From Kallipyga gabonensis (lineage in GTDB: Bacteria; Bacillota; Clostridia; Tissierellales; Peptoniphilaceae), in the NCBI RefSeq assembly GCF_001286805.1, contig NZ_CXYV01000002.1, positions 124,001 through 188,000 of the forward strand: 64,000 bases of DNA, read 5' to 3'. Shown here piece after piece: positions 55,494-64,000 of the stretch (positions are counted from its first letter, which is position 1; each line of letters opens with the position of its first letter). The notes below the pieces were generated by a model, which did not search any database, had not been told where the DNA came from, and was given only the letters and a program-made list of their open reading frames with translations. The position numbers and the translations under genes are program-made.

Positions 55494-55554
55494 CTCACAG
55501 CTCCTTTCATTTCTTGAAATCTCAAGTTTCCTTTATTTTAACATTATTCTGGTC

Positions 55555-55609
55555 AAAAAAGAAGACCCATACCATCCCTATCAGCGAGGGAAATTATGGA
55601 TCTTCTTTT
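55555..55609 (-). terminator. intrinsic terminator after citC
   Basis: An interrupted stem: AAAAGAAGA...TCTTCTTTT outside, CCAT/ATGG and CCCT/AGGG inside; on the minus strand it ends in TTTTTTG. It lies 10 bases past the citC stop and before the antitoxin gene. Confidence 0.65.
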
Positions 55610-55619
55610 GAAATTAAGC

Positions 55620-56693
55620 TTATATATCTGACTCTTTAAGTCCCTGGAGGGGATCTTTTTTTAAGGCCTCCAAGATCGGCCGGGCTTTCGGGCTCTCCAG
55701 GAAGGCTTGGCTGACGGGAGGAAGGAGGCGCTTGGCTTCCACTAACCGGCCCTGGGCCAAAAGCCGGCGGACGGTGGAGGCGGAGATGGCCTCTCCCCCC
55801 TCTTCCAGGCGGGGGATGATTTCAAGCCGGGGTTTCCCCGGATGGGGTGGGCCGGCAAAGACGAACTCCATTTGTTTGTTGTAGATCCGGGTGGCCGGAC
55901 TGAAGGGCTCCTCCCCAACAAAACGGAGGCTGATCCCCAAGGCCGGAGCAATGTGATTTTTGAAGATCCTGGCATCCAGCCGGGCCTGGATGGCGGTCGC
56001 CTGGTTGGCTTCCTTGAGGAAGTAGGAGGGAAAGACCGCCCGGGAGACCATATAGGATTCGGTGGTCAAGACATGGACCCGGTCCAGGTGGGCTACTCCT
56101 TCCTCCACGAGCCGCTTTCGAACGTCGAAAGGAAAGACCGAGGAGGGGTCGGAAACGGCGAAAAGGTAAAGGACATCGCTGGCTTCTCGAGCCGCCTCCA
56201 CCAGGGCCAGGTGACCCCGGGTGAAGGGGTTGGCGTTCATGACGATGGCCGCCACTTCCTTTTCGTCCCCCCTCTGTGTCTTTTCCTTCCACTTTCGGAG
56301 CCCCTCCAGGTAGGCCGGGAAACCCTCTTCGGCTCGCTCAAGGAAGACCAGGTCCTCCCCCACCCTCTCGATCTCCCGGAAGGAAAGGGCTTCGAAAGCT
56401 CGGACGGATTCCGGCTTGGTGTAGACATAGAGCCGGTCATAGCCCACCTGGTAGATTTCCTGGATCATCCGGGAGAGGAGGGCATTGAAGACGGATCCCC
56501 CCCGGTGGTCGGGGTCGACGGCTACGCATTTAATGATGTTATCCAGGCGGGAAACCGTCCCCACCAGGGTCTCCCCCTCAAAGAGTCCCAGAGTCCGGTT
56601 AATGGATTCTTCCGGCCGGATCCCGACCTTCTCCAGGAGGCCTTCCCAGGCCTTCCGGTCATAGGTTGATTCTTTTACCCAAAGTGTCCTCAT
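55620..56693 (-). CDS. citC: [citrate (pro-3S)-lyase] ligase
   Basis: Activates citrate lyase by acetylating the carrier arm with acetate and ATP. The 357-residue protein has an N-terminal GNAT-like part (VAVDPDHRGGSVFNALL near 52-68) and a nucleotidyltransferase part with NANPFTRGHLALVE near 153-166 (HxGH-like) and ISASTVRRLL near 305. It follows citG by 15 bases. Together citG and citC form a minus-strand pair opposite to citDEF. Confidence 0.93.
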   Translation of the reverse strand: MRTLWVKESTYDRKAWEGLLEKVGIRPEESINRTLGLFEGETLVGTVSRLDNIIKCVAVDPDHRGGSVFNALLSRMIQEIYQVGYDRLYVYTKPESVRAFEALSFREIERVGEDLVFLERAEEGFPAYLEGLRKWKEKTQRGDEKEVAAIVMNANPFTRGHLALVEAAREASDVLYLFAVSDPSSVFPFDVRKRLVEEGVAHLDRVHVLTTESYMVSRAVFPSYFLKEANQATAIQARLDARIFKNHIAPALGISLRFVGEEPFSPATRIYNKQMEFVFAGPPHPGKPRLEIIPRLEEGGEAISASTVRRLLAQGRLVEAKRLLPPVSQAFLESPKARPILEALKKDPLQGLKESDI

Positions 56694-56708
56694 GGGATCT
56701 GCTCCTTT

Positions 56709-57467
56709 TCAGGCCCAGGGGAGGGCTTCCAGGGTCCGGATGGTGGTGAAAAGGTCCGCCACCCCTCCGGATGAGATTTTCTGATCGACATAGTAGGCAG
56801 AAAGGTCCTCCGCTGCTCGGGCCCTCTCCTTGGGGGCCATGGTCAAAATCTCCCCGGCCCGGGACTGGAGCTTCCTCAGCATAGGGAGGGAGGACCGGGC
56901 GATGGTGGTGGTATCATCCACCCGGGCCAGGAGGTGGAGGGTCAGATCGCCGTCCTCCATAGACCGGAAGTCCCCCATCCCCCGGAGAAGGAAGGCATAA
57001 CCTGATAGGGGGATTTGTCGGATGTCCCGGACCCCCTCCCGGTTGAGGAGGGCGGATTTGGGGAAAGTCCCCTCCCGGTAGTCCGCCCGGAGGGGGGCCG
57101 ACAAATCCTGAATATAGGGTGTCAGGTCATCCCAAGCTATCCCCCGAATCCATGCCAGGAGGAGAAAAGTCTGGAGGAAGACCAGGCCCTTGTGGGTGTT
57201 GATTCCCCCTGTCTCCTCCATCATGGCCTCTTCCACCTCCCGACCCAATTGGCGGAGGTCCCGGAAGTCTCCCACACTGTCCCAATCCGCCCGGCGGAAG
57301 GCTTCGAGGATCCCCTCCTGGGACCGGAGGAAGGTCCGGAAGTCCATGTCATCATGAGCCCCTTGGCTGGTCATGGTCACGCAACCATAGCCCAAATCCC
57401 GGTCCAGTTCCCGGCCAATGGCCCTGCCCAAAGCATCCAGATATGTCCCAATCTCTCTCCCCTGCAT
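56709..57467 (-). CDS. citG: triphosphoribosyl-dephospho-CoA synthase CitG
   Basis: Makes the prosthetic-group precursor of citrate lyase from ATP and dephospho-CoA. The 252-residue protein shows SQGAHDDMD near 34-42, GGINTHKGLVFL near 86-97, VDDTTTIARS near 186 and KISSGGVADL near 233. AGGAGG lies before the start, and an extended -10 (57490-57498) stands 23 bases upstream of it. citX needed for transfer is at 49.2 kb. Confidence 0.93.
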   Translation of the reverse strand: MQGREIGTYLDALGRAIGRELDRDLGYGCVTMTSQGAHDDMDFRTFLRSQEGILEAFRRADWDSVGDFRDLRQLGREVEEAMMEETGGINTHKGLVFLQTFLLLAWIRGIAWDDLTPYIQDLSAPLRADYREGTFPKSALLNREGVRDIRQIPLSGYAFLLRGMGDFRSMEDGDLTLHLLARVDDTTTIARSSLPMLRKLQSRAGEILTMAPKERARAAEDLSAYYVDQKISSGGVADLFTTIRTLEALPWA

Positions 57468-57489
57468 ATGATCCCCTCCTATTGGGTCT

Positions 57490-57498
57490 ATTTTACCA
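57490..57498 (-). promoter_or_regulatory. extended -10 promoter candidate for citG-citC
   Basis: Minus-strand TGGTAAAAT, 23 bases before the citG start, leaving a short leader that contains the AGGAGG site. Confidence 0.5.
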
Positions 57499-57501
57499 AA
57501 G

Positions 57502-57527
57502 AAAAAGGCCGACCCACCGGCCGGCCT
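57502..57527 (-). terminator. intrinsic terminator after the AEC transporter
   Basis: Minus-strand GGCCG-gccggtgggt-CGGCC stem followed by TTTTT, 25 bases past the transporter stop. It separates the transporter from citG-citC. Confidence 0.75.
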
Positions 57528-57552
57528 CAGGAAGAACAGGAAAAATACAGAC

Positions 57553-58491
57553 TCAAATCAGGGTGAGACTCTTCAGAACGAAGATGATAAAAAAGAGGGA
57601 TAGAGAGGAGAAAAGGGTGGTGTAGACCAGGATTTGCCCCGCCAGCTTTCCGTCGTTGTCCATGGCCTCAGCCATAGCATAAGAAGAGATGGCCACCGGC
57701 GAGGCAAAGACGGCCAGGAGGGCCACAATGCCTCCCCCATGGATGCCCAGGAGGGTGGCTGCCCCCAGGGTCAAGAAGGGAACCAAGAGGAGGCGGATGA
57801 AGACCGACCTCACCAGCTGGTGAGAATAGGCCTTGGAGGCGGAGAAGGAGAAGGCGTGGCCCAGACCGATCAGGGCCATGGGCGTAGCCATGGATCCTAC
57901 CCTCTGCAGGGGCTGGACCAGGATGTCAGGCAGGTCCAATCCGGTAAGCTTCCAAAGGAAACCCGCTAAAATGCCCAGGATCAGGGGGTTTTTGGCAATC
58001 TTAACCAGGACCCCCTTGAGTCCCTCATGGTCATCCGACCCGTAATAGGAGAGGGCAAAAATGGACAGGAGGTTGAACAAGGGAATGACGACAGGAATCA
58101 AAAGAACCACGATCCCCGCATTGTCCTCGCCCAGGAGGGCCGCCCCCAAAGGGGCCCCGAAAAGGATGTAATTGGACCGGTATGACGCTTGGATCAGGAC
58201 TCCCTTCTGCTTTCGGGGGAGGTCCTTCCGGTCATAGTAGAACCAAAAGACCAGAAAGATGAGGAGGATAGCGATAAAAACAAAAAGATAAAGCCCGGAT
58301 AGGCTTCCAATATCCACCTGGGTCTTTGCCGTGGTTAAAAAGAGATGGACGGGGAGGATGAGCTTGAAGACGACCTGGTTAAGGATTCCGGATAGGTCCT
58401 CCACTCGGATGAAGCGGCGGGAAACAAGGCCTAGGGTCATATACAGCAGAAAAGGAAAGACAACGCGAAGGGAAAAGAGGATATTTTCCAT
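57553..58491 (-). CDS. AEC-family (auxin efflux carrier/malonate-type) transporter
   Basis: A 312-residue membrane transporter of the AEC family, with about ten segments in two repeats and GAPLGAALLGED near 115 and GLGHAFSFS near 225. AEC carriers move auxin, malonate, malate or similar organic anions. GGAG lies five bases before ATG 58491. The position near citrate genes may mean a dicarboxylate role, but the terminator at 57502 and the M20 terminator at 58528 make it a separate unit. Confidence 0.88.
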   Translation of the reverse strand: MENILFSLRVVFPFLLYMTLGLVSRRFIRVEDLSGILNQVVFKLILPVHLFLTTAKTQVDIGSLSGLYLFVFIAILLIFLVFWFYYDRKDLPRKQKGVLIQASYRSNYILFGAPLGAALLGEDNAGIVVLLIPVVIPLFNLLSIFALSYYGSDDHEGLKGVLVKIAKNPLILGILAGFLWKLTGLDLPDILVQPLQRVGSMATPMALIGLGHAFSFSASKAYSHQLVRSVFIRLLLVPFLTLGAATLLGIHGGGIVALLAVFASPVAISSYAMAEAMDNDGKLAGQILVYTTLFSSLSLFFIIFVLKSLTLI

Positions 58492-58527
58492 AAGGGCTCC
58501 TAACCATTTTTTAGGGAACAACAAACG

Positions 58528-58556
58528 AAAAAAGCCATCCGATGAGATGGCCTTTT
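58528..58556. terminator. terminator after M20 peptidase gene
   Basis: A 6-bp core GCCATC-cgatga-GATGGC (58534-58539 with 58546-58551), extended by A6 on the left and TTTT on the right. On the minus strand it follows the M20 stop by ten bases. Confidence 0.75.
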
Positions 58557-58565
58557 GAACACATC

Positions 58566-60140
58566 TTATTTATTATACGGCATTTCCGGATTTTCTGCCC
58601 CTTCCTTTTCCTGAAGGACCCGAAATACCAGATGGGTGACCAAATCCGGCGTGACTTCCAGCAAATCCATGATATAGACCCTTTCCGTCTTGAGGTGGAG
58701 GTCCTTGCCCCAAGGCCCCAACATGATGGCGGGGATTTCCAGAGCTTCCATTCCCTCAAAGGGGACCTCATAGGGAGTTCCATAAAAGGCCATCATCTTC
58801 TCGACCGCTTCCCGATCCTCCGAGGAAATTTGGCTTCTTGTGTAGGAGAGGTCGGAAATCCCCGTGAAGTAGGGCTGGCTCTCCATATCCAGCCCCCATT
58901 TTTCCTTGGCATAGCAGAAGAGGTCCTCCACCAACTCCTCCGTCTCTTCATCCGAGATAACCGAGGGGTACATGGGTGGGATAAGGCCGTAGACCACCTG
59001 GGGACCATGAAAATTATCTTTATCCAATAGATCCTTAATCAGATGATAGGTTGCCTCCAAATAGTTCATCCGGCCGGCCGCCACCTCCTTCTCCCACTTT
59101 TCCTGGAGATCCCGGTCCACAGCTAACTCATCTAAAGACCGGACCCTATAGTCAAAATGATTAAGGTTGTCCCCCAATTGTTCTTCTATGGCTTCCTGAA
59201 TGACCCCCTCCATCCGATCCTTCCAGACTCGGATGTCATTTTTGAAGGTGATGAGGTTCATGGCGGCAAAGGCTCCGGGAGGCATGGAAACATCATAGCG
59301 ATCCTTGGTATCCCGGAGGTAGACCCAAACCGGAGGTGGAGTCACTTCCCCCCGATCCTCCTCCGTCATGGCCCGGTTCTGGTCGGTCTTGGCCAAAATT
59401 CGACTCATGATTCCCAGGCCGGACACCCCCTTTTGGTTCTCCCCCATATGGACCACCACCGATTTAGCGTAGACAAAGAAAAGGAGCTTGCCACAGGAGC
59501 CCAAGTAGATGGTGGGTCGCTTGGGGTATTTCCGCCCATGAGGCTCCGAGTTGATCAGGAGCTTGTAGTCCAGGCTAAATCGGCCTTTCAGGTCCAGAAG
59601 GAGGTCGGGGGCCGACCGCATGCCGGCCGACAGGTTCTCCTCATCCGGTACGGCCAGGAGGAGGACATTGCCTGTGAAATCCTCCATCTTCGAAAATTTC
59701 TCCAGGCAGGCCAGCTGGATGGTCCCGCCGGCCTTCATATCGCAGCCCCCGCGTCCGAAAAGATAATCCCCCGATTCCAAATCCTTTCGGACCTCCTGAG
59801 TCAGGTCCTCCTTGTCCAAGGCCCGGGCCAGGTCCTCCGGGCGAAAGGCCATATCCTGAAGGGCCCCAAAATTATCGGTAGAAATGACATCGTAGTGGTG
59901 GAGGAGAATGACTGTCCTCTCCCCTTCTCCCTTTACCAGAGCCCAGAAGACCTCGCGTTTCAGGGGATCCTTTGGAATCTCATAGGTTCCCAGCCGGTCA
60001 GGATGGGCCTGAAAGTAAGGCCAGGACCTTAGGCAAGCGAAAAGAAAGGGAGGAACCTCCCTCTCCGCAGATGTCCCGGAAAGGGAATAGATGGACATGT
60101 AGTCTTTGAGGAAGGATAGGAATTTTTGGGATTCAACCAT
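58566..60140 (-). CDS. M20-family metallopeptidase, RocB-like
   Basis: A 524-residue metal-dependent hydrolase of the peptidase M20 family. Metal ligands are in LLHHYDV (near 78-84) and GRGGCDMKAG (near 128-137), and PDEENLSAG near 162 supplies the catalytic Glu. The large C-terminal part (about 330-524) matches the RocB-type arginine-utilisation proteins, longer than a plain M20 enzyme. It probably acts on a small peptide or acylated amino acid. It stands alone, followed by a terminator and then the AEC transporter. Confidence 0.85.
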   Translation of the reverse strand: MVESQKFLSFLKDYMSIYSLSGTSAEREVPPFLFACLRSWPYFQAHPDRLGTYEIPKDPLKREVFWALVKGEGERTVILLHHYDVISTDNFGALQDMAFRPEDLARALDKEDLTQEVRKDLESGDYLFGRGGCDMKAGGTIQLACLEKFSKMEDFTGNVLLLAVPDEENLSAGMRSAPDLLLDLKGRFSLDYKLLINSEPHGRKYPKRPTIYLGSCGKLLFFVYAKSVVVHMGENQKGVSGLGIMSRILAKTDQNRAMTEEDRGEVTPPPVWVYLRDTKDRYDVSMPPGAFAAMNLITFKNDIRVWKDRMEGVIQEAIEEQLGDNLNHFDYRVRSLDELAVDRDLQEKWEKEVAAGRMNYLEATYHLIKDLLDKDNFHGPQVVYGLIPPMYPSVISDEETEELVEDLFCYAKEKWGLDMESQPYFTGISDLSYTRSQISSEDREAVEKMMAFYGTPYEVPFEGMEALEIPAIMLGPWGKDLHLKTERVYIMDLLEVTPDLVTHLVFRVLQEKEGAENPEMPYNK

Positions 60141-60200
60141 GGCGGGCCTCGATGGGTAGGTTATAAAAAGATAAAATGACTTCTTCTTGTCATTTTAGCA

Positions 60201-60235
60201 CTAAAAAAGATGAGTTAGAAACTCATCTTTTTTAG
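60201..60235. terminator. bidirectional terminator after rbsD
   Basis: A perfect 16-bp stem (60201-60216 with 60220-60235) around AGA, containing A6 and T6 tracts. It closes the rbs operon on the minus strand and serves the other strand as well. Confidence 0.9.
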
Positions 60236-60295
60236 TCTTTAATTCTTACCATTGAAGTTAAAAAATAAATTAATTTGAAAAAATAACTTTGTCAT

Positions 60296-60691
60296 TTAGA
60301 AAACTACGCCAGATTCCAAAATGATATTTGCATAAGACGTGCATTCACCGGTTCTTATGACCGCTTTAGAAAATTTCACCCTATCCTTCAAGTCCTCATG
60401 ATTAATAAATACAACAGGAGTCTCTGGAAATCTTTTTATCACCGCCTTCATAAGGTCAGGAGATTCTTTCTCTATCTCCCTTGCCAAATATATTTTCTGA
60501 ACTTCTAGCTCAGTCAGAACAGTATCTAAAACGTCCAGAAAAGGAGGGATCCCCTTGGTAACGGCTAAGTCAATTCGATGGTTAGATTCAGCAATAGGTA
60601 ATCCACAGTCGCAGATTGTCAATTGATCAGTATGACCCATCTTTGCAATAGCAAACGAAATCTCTGAATTGAGCAAATTCGTTTTTTTCAT
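60296..60691 (-). CDS. rbsD: D-ribose pyranase
   Basis: Interconverts beta-pyranose and beta-furanose forms of ribose. The 131-residue protein has the conserved His20 in AKMGHTDQL and DCGLPI near 28-33, and the typical C-terminal RTGECTSYANIILESGVVF. It lies 14 bases after rbsC. It is the last gene of the rbsB-rbsA-rbsC-rbsD order, AT-rich in codon use. Confidence 0.95.
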   Translation of the reverse strand: MKKTNLLNSEISFAIAKMGHTDQLTICDCGLPIAESNHRIDLAVTKGIPPFLDVLDTVLTELEVQKIYLAREIEKESPDLMKAVIKRFPETPVVFINHEDLKDRVKFSKAVIRTGECTSYANIILESGVVF

Positions 60692-60705
60692 AGATACACT
60701 CTTTC

Positions 60706-61668
60706 CTACTTTGCAGATGACATCTTTTTATTCTTCAGATAATCCGCATAAACAGCAATAAGAATAATGATTCCCTTGACTACCAATTGGTAGAAGCTAT
60801 CAATAGCCAGCATATTAAGACCATTGCTGATGAGACCTATAATGAAGGCGCCCAGAACCGTTCCTCCAATAGATCCTCTACCACCAGCCATGGATGTTCC
60901 TCCCAAAACGACAGCAGCTATCGCATCCATTTCAGCTCCGTTCCCAACGGCAGGCTGAAGAGAACTATTTCGACTTGTTAAAACCATACCAGCTAAAGCT
61001 GCAAAAAAGCCTGATAAAGTATAAGTTAGGAAAATAACCTTTGAAGTATTAATTCCAGAGAAAAAAGCAGCTTTCATATTTCCACCAATGGCATACATGT
61101 GTCTCCCCATCTTACTATAATTGACGAGCAAGATACTGATCACTATAATGGCAATCATATAGATAACTGGGAGGGGTAAAAAACCAATGGATCCACCTCC
61201 AAAATTCAGATAGTCTTCATCTATCAATCGGATAGTAGCCGATCCAAAAATAACATAAACTAATCCACGAATAATACTCGATGTAGAATATGTGACAATA
61301 AATGGAGGTAAGGTTGTCTTTGCTAATACAGCACCATTAATCATTCCAATCATAACTCCACTAACGAGGCCTACAAGTAGAGAGACTAAGAAGGGGCACC
61401 CATTAATCGTTAGCCAACCTGAAAGCATACCTGATAAGGCCATTGTTGAGCCAACTGTTAGATCAATCCCTCCAATAATAAGGACCATAGTCATACCACA
61501 TGCTACAATCATATTGATTGATACTTGGCGAGTTACATTGATAATATTGGTAAAGCTTCTGAACGTAGAAGAGGTTAGTGATAATACAAGGAGCAACAAA
61601 ACCAGTATACCTAGCTGACCTGCATATTTCCGAACGCTTTTCTTAACACCCATCATAAATGTTTGCAT
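60706..61668 (-). CDS. rbsC: ribose ABC transporter permease
   Basis: Membrane subunit of the ribose importer, 320 residues with about eight membrane segments. The coupling-loop region and the family sequence MDAIAAVVLGGTSMAGGRGSIGGTVLGAF lie near 245-273. AGGTGG lies before ATG 61668. It follows rbsA by eight bases. Confidence 0.94.
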   Translation of the reverse strand: MQTFMMGVKKSVRKYAGQLGILVLLLLVLSLTSSTFRSFTNIINVTRQVSINMIVACGMTMVLIIGGIDLTVGSTMALSGMLSGWLTINGCPFLVSLLVGLVSGVMIGMINGAVLAKTTLPPFIVTYSTSSIIRGLVYVIFGSATIRLIDEDYLNFGGGSIGFLPLPVIYMIAIIVISILLVNYSKMGRHMYAIGGNMKAAFFSGINTSKVIFLTYTLSGFFAALAGMVLTSRNSSLQPAVGNGAEMDAIAAVVLGGTSMAGGRGSIGGTVLGAFIIGLISNGLNMLAIDSFYQLVVKGIIILIAVYADYLKNKKMSSAK

Positions 61669-61676
61669 TTGACCAC

Positions 61677-63161
61677 CTACCGAATTTCCAATGAATTCTT
61701 CATAATATTTTCTTGTGAGATTTCTTCCTTTTCAAGCAATGCGGACATTGAACCCTCCCTCATTACTAAGACCCGATCGCTCATATTTAGTATTTCCATG
61801 ATGTCCGAAGAAATCATAATAATGCCTAGACCTTGTTTTGCTAACTCATTCATAATTTCATATATTTCAGCCTTAGCCCCAACATCTATGCCTCTTGTAG
61901 GCTCATCCAAGATTAAAACCTTAGGCTCTGTAGCTAGCCATCGGCCAATGACTACTTTCTGTTGATTTCCTCCAGAAAGATTTTGGATCATTGTTTCTCG
62001 GCTTGGTAAGTTAATAGATAGGGATTCTTTATAGTGATCAAAAATCTGATCTTCCTTTGTAGCTCTTACCTTTACTCCCGAGATAAACTTTTGCAAAATA
62101 TTAAGGGTCAAGTTAAATTGGCTGCTTTTTTGGGGAAAAATACCTTCTCCCCTCCGGTCCTCTGGCACATATGCGATTCCATGCTGATAGGCTTCTTCAG
62201 GTTTATGAAAATGAATATTATTTCCTTCAAAGTAAATAGTCCCCGAGTTCAGCCGATCAAAACCAAGTAATGCATGGATCATTTCTGTCCTTCCAGAACC
62301 AACTAATCCCGAAACACCTAAAATTTCTCCTGCATGTAATTTAAAGGTGACATCCTTCACACGATTTGATGAGAGATCCTGAACTTCTAAGAGTACTTTT
62401 CCACTTTGACAAAAATCGCGTGAGTAGTAATTTACCACCTTACGTCCAACCATTAATTGGACGATCTCGTCCATTTCAATTTCTTCAAAATCAAAATGTC
62501 CCACTGTTTTTCCATCTCGCAAGACCATAATTTTATCAGCAATTTCTTGCAATTCTGAAAGTCTATGGGAAATATAAATAATGCCTATTCCTCGCTTCTT
62601 CAGCAATCGAATCGCATCGAAAAGATTCTCTATCTCAGAGCCAGATAGGGATGAGGTGGGTTCATCCATGACAATTACTTTTGAATTAAAAGAGATAGCT
62701 TTGATGATTTCAACTAATTGCTGGTCAGCAATTGTCAATGTATCTAGAATAGCATGTGCATCAATATTTACATTAAAAGAATCGATGAACTTCTGAGCGT
62801 CCTGATACATCTTATTAAAATCAACAACTCTTCCCTTTAAAGGTTCACGATTTAAAAAAATATTCTCTGCAACCGTCATATAGGGTACAAGCACTAGTTC
62901 TTGATGGATAATGCTAATACCTATTTCTTTTGCATCATTAGAATTTTTCAGATCTAGCTTTTGGCCTTCAAAATATATCTCTCCATCATTTTGATGATAG
63001 ATTCCACCTAAAACGTTCATCAGTGTAGATTTTCCTGCACCATTTTCACCTACAATAGCTAAAACCTGACCCTTATCTAGAGATAAATCAACGCCCTGCA
63101 GGGCATAGACTCCAGGGAAGCGTTTGTGAATATTCGTCATCTTTAGAAGATTATTAGCCAT
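61677..63161 (-). CDS. rbsA: ribose ABC transporter ATP-binding protein
   Basis: A 494-residue protein with two ATPase domains in tandem. The first has Walker A GENGAGKST at 37-45; the second has the degenerate GLVGSGRTE near 284 typical of sugar transporters. Signature LSGGNQQKVVIGRW is near 393 and Walker B VLILDEPTRGID near 410. AAGGATATGAC stands before the start. It drives ribose uptake with RbsC and RbsB. Confidence 0.96.
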   Translation of the reverse strand: MANNLLKMTNIHKRFPGVYALQGVDLSLDKGQVLAIVGENGAGKSTLMNVLGGIYHQNDGEIYFEGQKLDLKNSNDAKEIGISIIHQELVLVPYMTVAENIFLNREPLKGRVVDFNKMYQDAQKFIDSFNVNIDAHAILDTLTIADQQLVEIIKAISFNSKVIVMDEPTSSLSGSEIENLFDAIRLLKKRGIGIIYISHRLSELQEIADKIMVLRDGKTVGHFDFEEIEMDEIVQLMVGRKVVNYYSRDFCQSGKVLLEVQDLSSNRVKDVTFKLHAGEILGVSGLVGSGRTEMIHALLGFDRLNSGTIYFEGNNIHFHKPEEAYQHGIAYVPEDRRGEGIFPQKSSQFNLTLNILQKFISGVKVRATKEDQIFDHYKESLSINLPSRETMIQNLSGGNQQKVVIGRWLATEPKVLILDEPTRGIDVGAKAEIYEIMNELAKQGLGIIMISSDIMEILNMSDRVLVMREGSMSALLEKEEISQENIMKNSLEIR

Positions 63162-63182
63162 GTCATATCCTTATGAATGAAA

Positions 63183-63204
63183 GGGCCGCCTGTAAAGGCG
63201 GCCC
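63183..63204 (-). terminator. hairpin between rbsB and rbsA
   Basis: An 8-bp GC-rich stem GGGCCGCC / GGCGGCCC (63183-63190 with 63197-63204) with a short TTT after it on the minus strand. It may lower expression of rbsACD relative to rbsB or protect the rbsB message. Confidence 0.6.
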
Positions 63205-63213
63205 GCCATAAAA

Positions 63214-64000
63214 TTAATTCCAGGAGTCAATATCGTAATCTTTAAGATTCTCGCTATTAATCAACTCCATATCAACCTTGGTATCCTTTTGAACATCTTT
63301 CCCCTCTAACAGTCCAATCACTGCCTCCAGGGATGCCTCAGCCAATTTTACTGGCGAATAAACCACTGTTCCAGACATTTCTCCTGCTGAGATCGACTGT
63401 TTAGAAGCTGGCGAACCATCGAAACCGAAAACCATGAGATCGGTTTTCTTGAGTTGTTTTGCAGCTCCAAACGCAGTAAGAGCAGAGCTATCATTGAGGC
63501 AAACCATGGCATTCATGTTGGGGTTTGCAATCAGCATATCTTCAGCATAAGCTGCAATTGCATTTAGGTCCGTGGCATCTTTGGAGACGAAGGTAACATC
63601 TTCTCTTCCCTTGTCCTTAAAAGCTTTTTCCATGCCTAAGAAACGATCAGCAATAACAGAAAGCTGAGAGTAGTTAATTTCTCCAACTTGGGCATCTTTA
63701 GGAAGTTTTTCTGATAGATATTCACCAACTACATACCCGCCCTGAAAACTATCAGCTGTTACAAAAACGTCCACTAATTTCTGATCTTTCTCATCAACCT
63801 GAGAGTCAGCATTAACAATCTTCACACCAGCTTCGCTGGCTGCTTTTAGGGCTTGTCCTAAAGCTGTATAGTCTGCTGGCAAAACCACTAAACCACCAAT
63901 GTTTTGAGCCACAAGGTCTTCCATCTGTGAAACTTGGTCTGCCGCCACTGAGTTGGCATCGGTCATTACAACTTCATAACCTCTTTCTTTAGCCTCTTTC
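63214..64000 (-). CDS. rbsB: ribose-binding protein (5' end beyond window)
   Basis: Periplasmic-binding-type sugar receptor for the ribose importer. 262 codons are visible; the frame continues past base 64000, so the signal peptide and start are missing (visible end reads KEAKERGYEVVMTDANS). Family features are QVSQMEDLVAQNIGGLVVLP, VFGFDGSPAS and the C-terminal YDIDSWN. It is the first gene of the visible rbs operon. Confidence 0.93.
   Translation of the reverse strand, partial: KEAKERGYEVVMTDANSVAADQVSQMEDLVAQNIGGLVVLPADYTALGQALKAASEAGVKIVNADSQVDEKDQKLVDVFVTADSFQGGYVVGEYLSEKLPKDAQVGEINYSQLSVIADRFLGMEKAFKDKGREDVTFVSKDATDLNAIAAYAEDMLIANPNMNAMVCLNDSSALTAFGAAKQLKKTDLMVFGFDGSPASKQSISAGEMSGTVVYSPVKLAEASLEAVIGLLEGKDVQKDTKVDMELINSENLKDYDIDSWN

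Overview
The window looks like a chromosomal segment of a fermentative, anaerobic low-GC-phylum (Bacillota) bacterium with an unusually GC-rich core. The evidence is Gram-positive Shine-Dalgarno sites (AGGAGG) before nearly every gene, a two-gene PhoP/PhoR system, a GlpP antiterminator, a tetrahydrofolate riboswitch, lipobox proteins, a Firmicutes-type citrate lyase cluster and TTG/GTG starts. A Peptoniphilaceae/Tissierellia-like host fits, but the genus cannot be proven from this sequence. AT-rich patches (about 33.3-35.2 kb, 36.7-37.4 kb, 54.85-55.6 kb and 60.2-64.0 kb) stand out from the core and may be transferred DNA.

Layout. 1-2.6 kb: a UvrD/Rep helicase (cut by the left edge) divergent from a dCMP deaminase. 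3.2-9.5 kb: an operon-like run on the minus strand, EF-G-like GTPase, aspartase, fumarase, malic enzyme, flanked by inverted copies of a multi-hairpin repeat element. 10.3-15.2 kb: the glycerol catabolic operon (glpA, a second flavoprotein, DUF1667, glpK) with a promoter, leader and leader terminator. 15.3-23.7 kb: trxB, glpP, phoR, phoP, phoU and pstBACS, all on the minus strand. 23.8-25.8 kb: an ApbE-like lipoprotein, an eight-unit 44-bp hairpin array and a tRNA-Val. 25.9-33.3 kb: recR, ybaB and dnaX on the minus strand, split by a plus-strand folate operon (folE, HD protein, folP, folBK, folC) under a THF riboswitch. 33.3-35.4 kb: an AT-rich exporter island and a possible small RNA. 35.4-45 kb: HtrA, a small exported protein, asparaginase, GalU, an unknown basic protein, a YihY protein, a PII-like/antiporter pair, a CPBP protease and an MBL hydrolase. 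45-49 kb: dhaKLM and a Na/Pi symporter. 49-57.5 kb: citrate fermentation genes (citX, citDEF, citrate carrier, GntR regulator, AbrB/PIN module, citC, citG). 57.5-60.2 kb: an AEC transporter and an M20 peptidase. 60.3-64 kb: ribose uptake genes (rbsB cut by the right edge).

How it works together. Asparagine can be deamidated to aspartate, then aspartase gives fumarate, fumarase gives malate and malic enzyme gives pyruvate. Citrate lyase feeds oxaloacetate to the same C4 pool. Glycerol and dihydroxyacetone enter through GlpK/GlpA and DhaKLM. Two phosphate uptake systems (Pst and Na/Pi) and a PhoPR pair supply phosphate. The most unusual content is non-coding: three copies of a multi-hairpin element, a tandem array of terminator-like hairpins, a perfect 32-bp hairpin with a diverged neighbour, a THF riboswitch, and a possible short transcript with its own operator-like promoter.
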